A DNA stretch of 64,000 bases from Thermodesulfomicrobium sp. WS (lineage in GTDB: Bacteria; Desulfobacterota; Desulfovibrionia; Desulfovibrionales; Desulfomicrobiaceae). The notes beneath the pieces were generated by a model that was not told where the DNA came from, searched no databases, and saw only the letters and a list, made by a program, of their open reading frames with translations. Each line of letters begins with the position of its first letter. Positions within the stretch are counted from its first letter, which is position 1. Both the position numbers and the translations under genes were made by a program. Of this stretch, positions 17,813 to 27,769 are shown piece by piece. The stretch covers positions 248,001 to 312,000 of the forward strand of contig NZ_AP027130.1 in assembly GCF_027925145.1 (NCBI RefSeq), in the 5' to 3' direction.

Positions 17813-19099
17813 ATGACGACCTTTGACCAAATTCTACCTGGTGCAGTAGAGGTCCTCAAAGCGCACCGCCAATCCATAGCGCACTTGGGATGGCTGGCCA
17901 TCAACCGTGACCTCAACGGGCGGGTGCGGTTGATCGCGCCGGAAGAGGCCGAACGCAACGAAGCAACGCGTCAAACGCTCGAAACGCTCTATCGCGCCCT
18001 TGCCGAGCGCATCGCCCCGCATGCCTATCCCGTTGCCTCGGGCATCTTGTTCGAGGCGAACCGCGAAGCGGTGTGCATGGGGACAAGCCATTTTGAGATG
18101 GAAGGCCTTAATCATATTTGGGTGATCGATCGTCTGGCCACAGAAGGCAATTGGGCAAAGATCGCCCCTGAATCCCCAGGTGCGCCGCGCGTCGTCTTCT
18201 TCTCCATCAAGGGTGGGGTGGGTCGCTCGACGGCGCTCGCGGCGATTGCCTGGAGCCTGGCACAACAAGACCGCACGGTACTCGTGATCGATATAGATCT
18301 CGAATCACCCGGGCTGTCGAATGCGGTGTTGACCCCTGATCGGCTGCCGCCCTTTGGCGTCACCGACTGGCTGGTAGAGGATCTTGTCGACAACGGTGAA
18401 ACGGTTCTCCCTGATCTCTATGCAGAGGCGGGTTTCAATACCCCTGCGCCGCTTTTCGTCGTCCCTGCACACGGCGCGAACCCCGGCGAATACATCGCCA
18501 AACTCGGCCGGGTCTGGATGCCGAAGATCGGCAAGGCAGGCGCGCACGAACCTTGGTCAGCACGGCTATGCCGCCTTTTGGACGCGCTTGAAAACACGTT
18601 ACGACCCGATGTGATCCTGATCGACTCGCGTGCTGGGATTGACGAGGTAGCCTCGGCGTGCGTCACCGATCTGGGCGCGGCGGCGGTTTTGCTGTTTGCG
18701 ATTGCTGGGCGACAAACGTGGTCCGGATACCGCGTCCTGTTCGACCATTGGCAACGTTGGGGGAGCGTTCACGACATTCGCCAACGGCTGCAATTGGTCG
18801 CGGGGCTCGTGCCCGACGATGCGGGGCGGGCCGCCTATCTGGAGCAACTCAGGGAGGATGCCTGGGAGCTCTTTTCCGCCATCTACGACGAAGTCGGCCC
18901 GGATGATTCCGAGGGCTGGAACTTCGCACCGGAAAACGAGACGGCGCCGCACTATCCGCTCGCCATTCGGTGGAATCGCGGCTGGTTTGGATTACCGAGC
19001 CTCCACCAGCGTCGTGGCGATGCCGATGATGTTCGTGCCGTGTTTGGTCCGCTGTTGGACCATATCGAACGCCTCCTCGTTCGGGAGACTATGGCATGA
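17813..19099 (+). CDS. KGGVGR-type ParA/MinD-like ATPase (island gene 2)
   Basis: This 428-residue protein has an N-terminal domain of about 125 residues that I cannot assign, followed by a deviant-Walker ATPase. It has 'FFSIKGGVGRSTALAAIAW' (about residues 128-146), then 'VLVIDIDLESPGLS' (switch I-like) and 'DVILIDSRAGIDEVA'. Arg replaces the usual Lys-Thr context of ParA 'KGGVGKTT', the variant I recall being named KGGVGR-motif ATPase in protein family databases. The C-terminal 100 residues are specific to this type. It abuts gene 1 and overlaps gene 3 (ATGA), so the three are stoichiometrically linked. Most likely a regulatory or sensor ATPase in a conflict system. Confidence 0.75.
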   Translation: MTTFDQILPGAVEVLKAHRQSIAHLGWLAINRDLNGRVRLIAPEEAERNEATRQTLETLYRALAERIAPHAYPVASGILFEANREAVCMGTSHFEMEGLNHIWVIDRLATEGNWAKIAPESPGAPRVVFFSIKGGVGRSTALAAIAWSLAQQDRTVLVIDIDLESPGLSNAVLTPDRLPPFGVTDWLVEDLVDNGETVLPDLYAEAGFNTPAPLFVVPAHGANPGEYIAKLGRVWMPKIGKAGAHEPWSARLCRLLDALENTLRPDVILIDSRAGIDEVASACVTDLGAAAVLLFAIAGRQTWSGYRVLFDHWQRWGSVHDIRQRLQLVAGLVPDDAGRAAYLEQLREDAWELFSAIYDEVGPDDSEGWNFAPENETAPHYPLAIRWNRGWFGLPSLHQRRGDADDVRAVFGPLLDHIERLLVRETMA

Positions 19100-20529
19100 C
19101 GATATCCGTTCACGAGATCAGAGCAGCGATCAGCGCTGTGCCGTTCGAAAACGATCAGCGTGAGGCCCCGCGCGCCGAGATCCTGTACCTCCCTCGGGCA
19201 CATCGCAAGGCACTCGGCAGAGAATCAGTCCTGGTCGTCGGCGCGCGGGGGGTTGGCAAGTCCTTTTGGACCGCCGCACTGCGAGATGAACAACTCCGGT
19301 CATTGATCGGAAGACAGGAGCCTGCTCTGGCGCAAACCAGAATCGCTGTCGGCTATGCAGCGACCCCAAACAACAAGGATTTCCCAGACAAAGACATACT
19401 CGCCAGCCTTCTCGACAAAGGTTTCAAGCCGTATGCGATCTGGCGTGCCGTCATCTTTTGTCATCTGGCGCGCTGGCTTGGCGAAAATGCGATTCCTGAA
19501 ACCTGGGTTGAGCGGGTGCGGTACGTCGTCGATGACCCTGAAGGGGTTGCCTGCGTTGCGGAAGCGGCAGACCGTCAATTTCTGGAAAACGGGCAGTATG
19601 GACTGATCCTCTTCGATGCGCTTGACCGTGTTTCGGACGACTGGCAAAGCATGGATCAGATCGTTTCGGCGCTCCTGCGTGCCTCCTTGTGGGTGCGTGG
19701 ATTCAAGCGTCTGCGCACCAAGGTTTTTGTCCGTCCCGACCAAATCGAGCGTGAGGTAACGGCTTTTCCTGACGCGTCGAAGCTGCTCGCCACCCGGGTC
19801 GAGCTTACCTGGGAGCGGCACGATCTGCATGCGATGCTCTGGCAAAGATTGATCAATGTACCGGGGGAGGATGGGGAGGCATTGCGTGCCATCGTGCGGA
19901 CCTTGCTCCCTAATGGCTTAAATTTCCATGCAGAAAATGGCGTCTGGCGATTGCCCGTCGAGTTGCAGAGCGAAACCGCTTTGCGCCGGCTTTTCGAAAA
20001 GCTGGCGGGTGACAAGATGGGCAAAGACGCCCGTCGCGGCGTTCCTTATGTCTGGAGTGTGAGCCACCTGGCCGACGGGCATGGCCAAACCTCCCCCCGC
20101 TCGTTCCTCGCCGCCATCAAAAGTGCGGCGGACGATAGTCTTGCCCGTTATCCCGACCACCCTCTCGCGCTTCATTACGAAAGCATCAAACGTGGCATCC
20201 AATCGGCCTCCCGCATCCGGGTCGATGAGATTGCCGAGGATTACCCGTGGATCCGGGATGTGCTCGCCCCGCTGAGAGGGCAGAGTGTGCCTTGTGAATT
20301 CGCAAACATACTCAATCTTTGGTCCGAGCGTTATCCTGATGGGCCCGGAATGCTGAGCGGCCAGGGTATGTTGCCTGCGCATGCCGAACAAGGTTGGGAG
20401 GGCGTGCGGGAAGACTTGCAGCGGATCGGCGTCTTCACCATGCGTCAAGATGGGCGGATTGATATGCCGGACCTGTATCGGGTCGGATTTGGGCTTGGAC
20501 GCCGTGGAGGTGTCAAACCGAATCGTTGA
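19096..20529 (+). CDS. P-loop (AAA/STAND-like) ATPase (island gene 3)
   Basis: This 477-residue protein has Walker A 'VVGARGVGKSFWTAAL' (about residues 50-65) and a Walker B-like strand 'GLILFDALDRV' (about 172). The downstream motifs 'RTKVFVRPDQIE' and 'FPDASKLLATRVELTW' suit a STAND/KAP-like sensor ATPase. The C-terminus (about 390-470) looks like a winged-helix module ending in 'GRIDMPDLYRVGFGLGRRGG'. It overlaps gene 2 by ATGA. After its stop there are only 66 bases to the second CxxC copy. No nuclease, protease or TIR domain is visible, so the effector is more likely gene 1. Confidence 0.7.
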   Translation: MTISVHEIRAAISAVPFENDQREAPRAEILYLPRAHRKALGRESVLVVGARGVGKSFWTAALRDEQLRSLIGRQEPALAQTRIAVGYAATPNNKDFPDKDILASLLDKGFKPYAIWRAVIFCHLARWLGENAIPETWVERVRYVVDDPEGVACVAEAADRQFLENGQYGLILFDALDRVSDDWQSMDQIVSALLRASLWVRGFKRLRTKVFVRPDQIEREVTAFPDASKLLATRVELTWERHDLHAMLWQRLINVPGEDGEALRAIVRTLLPNGLNFHAENGVWRLPVELQSETALRRLFEKLAGDKMGKDARRGVPYVWSVSHLADGHGQTSPRSFLAAIKSAADDSLARYPDHPLALHYESIKRGIQSASRIRVDEIAEDYPWIRDVLAPLRGQSVPCEFANILNLWSERYPDGPGMLSGQGMLPAHAEQGWEGVREDLQRIGVFTMRQDGRIDMPDLYRVGFGLGRRGGVKPNR

Positions 20530-20593
20530 GCCACAACGAGAAGCATGCACCGGCTCTCACCGAAAAGTTGATAGCAGCTTTTTGTTGATCCCT

Positions 20594-20822
20594 CGATGAT
20601 CCGCCGCTTTTGCGATATCTGCGGAGTGGAGATCCAGGGGCTCACGGACGGCATCTTCGAGGAGCGCTACACCCTCACCATCGCCGACCCCACCAACCTC
20701 GCCCGCCTCGGCGGCCAGAAGGGTGAACTGGCCCCAGCCTTGGAGATGCGCCTCACCGGGGTCCACAACACCGATATCTGCCGCCGCTGCCTGAAAGACA
20801 TCCTGATGCGCGAGTTCGAAAC
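20594..20822 (+). repeat. 229-bp direct repeat, right copy
   Basis: Right-hand copy of the repeat at 17018-17246, with two mismatches. It begins two bases before the ATG of CxxC copy B and ends 28 bases before its stop. The sequence before it (20530-20593) is unlike the pyrD tail that precedes the left copy, apart from a short ATCCC. Confidence 0.95.
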
Positions 20823-20850
20823 GCAGAGCCCGAAGACCAGTTCAGACTAA
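20596..20850 (+). CDS. Small CxxC...CxxC protein, copy B
   Basis: This 84-residue protein is identical to copy A through residue 76 and then ends 'QSPKTSSD'. Both CxxC pairs are intact. Unlike copy A it has no clear ribosome site (upstream TTTTTGTTGATCCCTCG), so it may be silent or read through from the island operon 66 bases upstream. The very low divergence, with one of the two differences synonymous in the third codon, indicates a recent duplication or ongoing gene conversion. Confidence 0.6.
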   Translation: MIRRFCDICGVEIQGLTDGIFEERYTLTIADPTNLARLGGQKGELAPALEMRLTGVHNTDICRRCLKDILMREFETQSPKTSSD

Positions 20851-20942
20851 ATAAAGCGCCACGCGTCCTATCGGCCACGGCTCGATGCTGGGCCATTGGG
20901 ACCTACGCCAGAAGACCAGTTCAGACTCAAACGCCACGCGTC
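20832..20942 (+). repeat. Paired short direct repeats beside copy B
   Basis: GAAGACCAGTTCAGACT occurs at 20832-20848, spanning the 3' end of copy B, and again at 20911-20927. Each is followed within a few bases by CGCCACGCGTC (20857-20867 and 20932-20942). The composite unit is about 32-36 bp, repeated 79 bp apart with a small indel. It lies exactly at the island's right edge and may be a scar of insertion or of an earlier duplication. Confidence 0.7.
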
Positions 20943-21345
20943 TCCCAGACCATGGGAGCGCGCATTTTTGAATTTTACCTTGAAAAAACTGCTATTTTTC
21001 AAAAATGTACTCTCAATCCCAGTCTTCTGGCAAAAAATGCGAAATCCTCCCCTTCATTATGGGGTAGTTTTTTTCAAAAAAGTAATATCGAGCTGTTGAG
21101 AGACTTTTCAACGACCGGGCAAACCAGCCTATGGGGGGGGTGCACAAAAACCAATCATTCCGGGTGATTGACGCGACCGCCGCGAACAGGTGCCGCGACG
21201 AGGTGCCTTGCCACGAGGCAAAACGCCTTGGCACCACATCCGGATCAATGAGGATCTGCCGGGCGCCCGCGGCATGGTGCGGACGTCTGGCCTGCTTTTT
21301 GCCAAGGCCCATGGGAACATCTCGAATCTTCAAAGGAGGAATCCC
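20851..21345. other. Intergenic region between the island and amtB
   Basis: This 495-base stretch has no convincing gene. It holds the second short repeat, an AT-rich section (20965-21100) with the inverted repeat TTGAAAAA/TTTTTCAA (20980-20987 and 20995-21002), a weak CCCC/GGGG stem followed by seven T (21049-21074) that may end the island transcript, and a candidate sigma-54 promoter for amtB at 21288. Confidence 0.5.
21288..21303 (+). promoter_or_regulatory. Candidate sigma-54 promoter for amtB-PII-glnD
   Basis: TGGCCTGCTTTTTGCC has the invariant GG and GC exactly 10 bases apart and a T-rich -12 half (TTTTTGC). The -24 half TGGCCT differs from TGGCAC at two positions. Transcription would start near 21314, leaving a leader of about 30 bases before the amtB ATG. 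Nitrogen-controlled promoters of amt-PII operons are commonly of this type. Confidence 0.45.
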
Positions 21346-25347
<4,002 letters not shown>

Positions 25348-25358
25348 GCGTCCCAAAG

Positions 25359-25399
25359 CACCGGCGCCGGCCACCCTGTGCGGACAGCCGGCGCCAGTG
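25359..25399. terminator. Hairpin between convergent glnD and TauE operons
   Basis: Arms CACCGGCGCCGGC (25359-25371) and GCCGGCGCCAGTG (25387-25399) pair at 12 of 13 positions around a 15-base loop. There is no clear T-run. Its position between two convergent stop codons supports a bidirectional terminator. Confidence 0.5.
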
Positions 25400-25420
25400 T
25401 ATCGTGTTCTTGAAGGATAC

Positions 25421-26476
25421 TCAGGATGCGACCAGCGCAGTCTTTTCCGCCCGCCGGGCAAACCAGATGGCGCCCAGGATGATGCCTGCCCCCACGAGCA
25501 GCGCCAGGCACATGAAGCCGTAGCTCACATGGCCCAAGAGCGTGACCACGGAGTCGGACATTTCCAGCAGATTCAGTTGCACCAGATACTTGGGAATGGC
25601 CAGGCAGCGGCTGACCGCAACAATGAGCATGATAGTGGCCATGACGCCCTTGACCATATAATCCCGGACATACGTGGTCCCGATGGCGCCCAACTGGACC
25701 CCCAAAAGCGAGCCGGACAGGATGATCAGGACGAGACGGATATCCACCATCCCATGCAAAGCCCAATTGATGGAGCCGCCCAGGCCCATGACAAAGGCGA
25801 TCACCAGCTCCGTGGCCGAAGCCACCAAACCGGAGACCCCAAGGACGTAGATCATGCCGGGCACCCCGATAAAACCGCCCACCGCAATGGTGGCCGCCAG
25901 CATGCCGGTGGCCAGACCCACGGGGAGGGTCACCCACAGGGAAACCCGAACGCCGGCGGTCTTGAAGGTGATCATGGGCCACAGCTCAATGCGCTGGATG
26001 CGCTTGGCGAGCGCGCCGACCGTCTCCACGCCGCCGCAGCGCACGCAGGAGATGGCGTCCCGGGCCACATAGCTCCCCACGGAGACCAGCACGAGCACGA
26101 AGGCCAGGCTCACGTACAGATTGGAGCCCGCCTGCCCCCAACGCTCCAGGATATAGTGCTGGATCATGATACCGAGCTGCACGCCCACGCCCGCGGACGC
26201 CGCCATGATCAGGCCGAGCTTGATGTCCACCTGGCCGTAGCGAAAACGCTTGATGGCGCCCACCAGGGCCTTGGGGAATTTGTGGCACATATTGCTCGCC
26301 ACCGCCACCGTCCCGGGAACACCGAGGCTCATCATGCCCGGAGTCAGCACGAAAGCGCCGCCAGAGCCAATGAACCCGCTCACCAGTCCGCCCACAAATC
26401 CGACAATGAACAGAAACGAAATGGCCTGGAAGCTCAACTCAATAAACTTCGAGGTATCCAACGCAAGCATATCCAT
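25421..26476 (-). CDS. TauE/SafE-family sulfite/sulfonate permease-like protein
   Basis: This 351-residue membrane protein has about eight or nine hydrophobic segments. The family repeat 'GFVGGLVSGFIGSGGAFVLTPGM' at the N-terminus is mirrored by 'GFIGVPGMIYVLGVSG' in the second half. TauE/SafE proteins move anions such as sulfite, sulfoacetate or thiosulfate; the substrate here is unknown. The central loop contains 'CVRCGG'. It is the last gene of a four-gene leftward operon, 14 bases after the small membrane gene, with AAGGAG before its ATG. Confidence 0.85.
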   Translation of the reverse strand: MDMLALDTSKFIELSFQAISFLFIVGFVGGLVSGFIGSGGAFVLTPGMMSLGVPGTVAVASNMCHKFPKALVGAIKRFRYGQVDIKLGLIMAASAGVGVQLGIMIQHYILERWGQAGSNLYVSLAFVLVLVSVGSYVARDAISCVRCGGVETVGALAKRIQRIELWPMITFKTAGVRVSLWVTLPVGLATGMLAATIAVGGFIGVPGMIYVLGVSGLVASATELVIAFVMGLGGSINWALHGMVDIRLVLIILSGSLLGVQLGAIGTTYVRDYMVKGVMATIMLIVAVSRCLAIPKYLVQLNLLEMSDSVVTLLGHVSYGFMCLALLVGAGIILGAIWFARRAEKTALVAS

Positions 26477-26490
26477 GATAGTCCAGCTCC

Positions 26491-26784
26491 TTACTCGGCA
26501 TGGAGTGTCGCACGCATCTGGGGACGCACTTCGGCGGGCTTTTCCACGCGCTTGTGCACCCGCTTGGCCTCAACCCCAAGGCATGTCCACAGGTTCGAGG
26601 TAAAGTTTCCGTAAAGATAGGAAACAATGAACACCGTTGCGATGGGACCTGCCGCCCACCACGAGCCCTGGGAAAAATACGCGGCAATCAAATCTGCGTA
26701 CGCAAATACCGCTGCATAGAACGCAGCCGAAAGTACGCCGAAGAGCAGCGTTTTCCCTATGGGCTTCTTCGTTCCACTCTGCAT
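26491..26784 (-). CDS. Small membrane protein of the TauE operon
   Basis: This 97-residue protein has two or three hydrophobic segments (about residues 12-35 and 42-62) and a basic C-terminal tail. I do not recognise it outside this gene order. AAGGAGGAG lies 5-6 bases before the ATG. Its place between the stress-protein gene and the permease gene suggests an accessory subunit of the permease. Confidence 0.7.
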   Translation of the reverse strand: MQSGTKKPIGKTLLFGVLSAAFYAAVFAYADLIAAYFSQGSWWAAGPIATVFIVSYLYGNFTSNLWTCLGVEAKRVHKRVEKPAEVRPQMRATLHAE

Positions 26785-26796
26785 AGCTCCTCCTTG

Positions 26797-27348
26797 TTAT
26801 TCCACTGTGAACAGTGGAGATGATACATGACCTTCCAAACACATGGACTCGTCCGGCCCACTCAACACCAGTTCCACGCGGCCCAGCTCATGACAGATGG
26901 ACTCCACCTGCGCGGTCACACATCCGCTGCGCACCACATGGCGGGCGACCACCCCCATCTGCCGGGCGCGCTCCAGCCACGGCTGTACCGATTGCTCGGC
27001 CTGGGCCGTAAAAGTTTCTTCCAGATGCTGGCGCATGGCGGCCGTGCCCCCGCCACCGGCGTCCCGCACGTTGCAAAAGACGACTTCGTAATCCATGCGC
27101 TGCGCCAGTCCCAATGCATACTCCGCCAGCACCGATGGGAAGCCCGCCCCGTGCCCCAAGACGAGGATGCGACGCCCTTGGGAAGAACCGCGCCGCAGCA
27201 CCTCCTGCGCGAGCAGTTGCTCGCCGGCCTCGGCCAGGGCAAAAGCCTCGCCAAATTCCTCCCAGACATCCCGCAACCGCCCCCGCTGGCGCATACGCAC
27301 CCCCGCAGGAACGCGAGAGCGGCTGCCGTGCGATCTCCCCTTTCCCAT
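26797..27348 (-). CDS. Universal stress protein-like (UspA fold) protein
   Basis: This 183-residue protein has a basic N-terminal extension of about 50 residues followed by an alpha/beta core beginning 'RRILVLGHGAGFPSVLAEYALGLAQ', typical of UspA-like folds. The ATP-binding G-x2-G-x9-G-S/T motif is not evident, so ATP binding is doubtful. The start at 27348 has GGAG upstream; a longer frame would run through the neighbouring small gene. It lies 4 bases after that gene and 12 before the membrane gene. Confidence 0.6.
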   Translation of the reverse strand: MGKGRSHGSRSRVPAGVRMRQRGRLRDVWEEFGEAFALAEAGEQLLAQEVLRRGSSQGRRILVLGHGAGFPSVLAEYALGLAQRMDYEVVFCNVRDAGGGGTAAMRQHLEETFTAQAEQSVQPWLERARQMGVVARHVVRSGCVTAQVESICHELGRVELVLSGPDESMCLEGHVSSPLFTVE

Positions 27349-27352
27349 GTGT

Positions 27353-27526
27353 CTACTCCGCCCGCATAGTGGGACGAGGGCGCTGTGTTGCCGGCTGCTG
27401 TTGCTCCCGCTGCACCGTCCGCTTGTCCTCACCGCGCAAAAGCCACCGGGCCTCTTCCACGCGTCCACGTTCGGCAAAGGCCACCGCCGCGAACGACCGT
27501 TCGATTTCTTCCCGAAGCGCTGTCAT
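27353..27526 (-). CDS. Small (57-residue) conserved protein heading the TauE operon
   Basis: A short frame reads 'MTALREEIERSFAAVAFAER' and continues 'GRVEEARWLLRGEDK' to a stop at 27353. It is charged and helical, with no membrane segment. GGAGG lies about 7 bases before the ATG, which is strong for a random frame, and its stop sits 4 bases before the next start. From memory, similar small proteins precede TauE-type operons in Desulfovibrio; I could not check this. The function is unknown. Confidence 0.65.
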   Translation of the reverse strand: MTALREEIERSFAAVAFAERGRVEEARWLLRGEDKRTVQREQQQPATQRPRPTMRAE

Positions 27527-27563
27527 ACTGATCCTCCAGGTTTGATTGTTGCATCTTCACCTA

Positions 27564-27580
27564 ACCAAGGATCATGCCAG
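27564..27580 (-). promoter_or_regulatory. Possible sigma-54-like promoter of the TauE operon
   Basis: On the minus strand CTGGCATGATCCTTGGT has a strong -24 half (CTGGCA) and a -12 half CTTGG in which the usual GC is GG. The spacing is the required 10 bases. It lies about 40 bases before the first start codon. The matching dyads at 27657 and 27721 would sit roughly 90 and 160 bases upstream, as for enhancer sites. The -12 mismatch keeps confidence low. Confidence 0.25.
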
Positions 27581-27656
27581 GCACGGCCTTCAAAAAAAAT
27601 CCTTGAAATACAAAGGTTTTCTTGGGGTGCACAAAAATACGCCCCATAGACCCTTG

Positions 27657-27739
27657 TTGCAGAATGCAATAAAAAACAAAGGCAAAAATGGAACTATTTG
27701 TTTTTCAAACAACTTTTTAAATGTTGCCAAATGCAACAT
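27657..27739. promoter_or_regulatory. Two matching TTGC-N5-GCAA dyads in a divergent promoter region
   Basis: TTGCAGAATGCAA (27657-27669) and ATGTTGCCAAATGCAACAT (27721-27739, perfect 7-bp arms) share the core TGTTGC-N5-GCAA. Their centres are about 67 bp apart. They lie in the AT-rich 243-base gap between the TauE operon (-) and the receiver-Lon operon (+). They are plausible binding sites for one dimeric regulator, perhaps the NtrC-family protein encoded at 31194. Confidence 0.5.
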
Positions 27740-27769
27740 GATGATGCACCCCAACGCACGGAGGCCGAC

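Larger units (their letters stand above)
17018..20822 (+). other. Genomic island bracketed by a duplicated gene
   Basis: The segment between the direct repeats carries three co-oriented genes that are visibly less GC-rich than the host genes around them (sampled lines about 50-63% against 75% in pyrD). It splits the pyrD-CxxC operon end from whatever originally followed. No integrase, transposase, tRNA or terminal inverted repeat is visible. Recombination between the repeats would remove 3,576 bp and leave one intact CxxC gene. Horizontal acquisition is inferred from composition and the duplication. Confidence 0.75.

Noticed and set aside
17018-20822. Transposon or prophage as carrier of the island
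   Set aside because: No transposase, integrase, terminal inverted repeats, tRNA target or phage genes; only the gene-length direct repeat is present.
20896-21099. Short open frames in the AT-rich gap after the island
   Set aside because: No ribosome sites and low-complexity products; the region looks regulatory.
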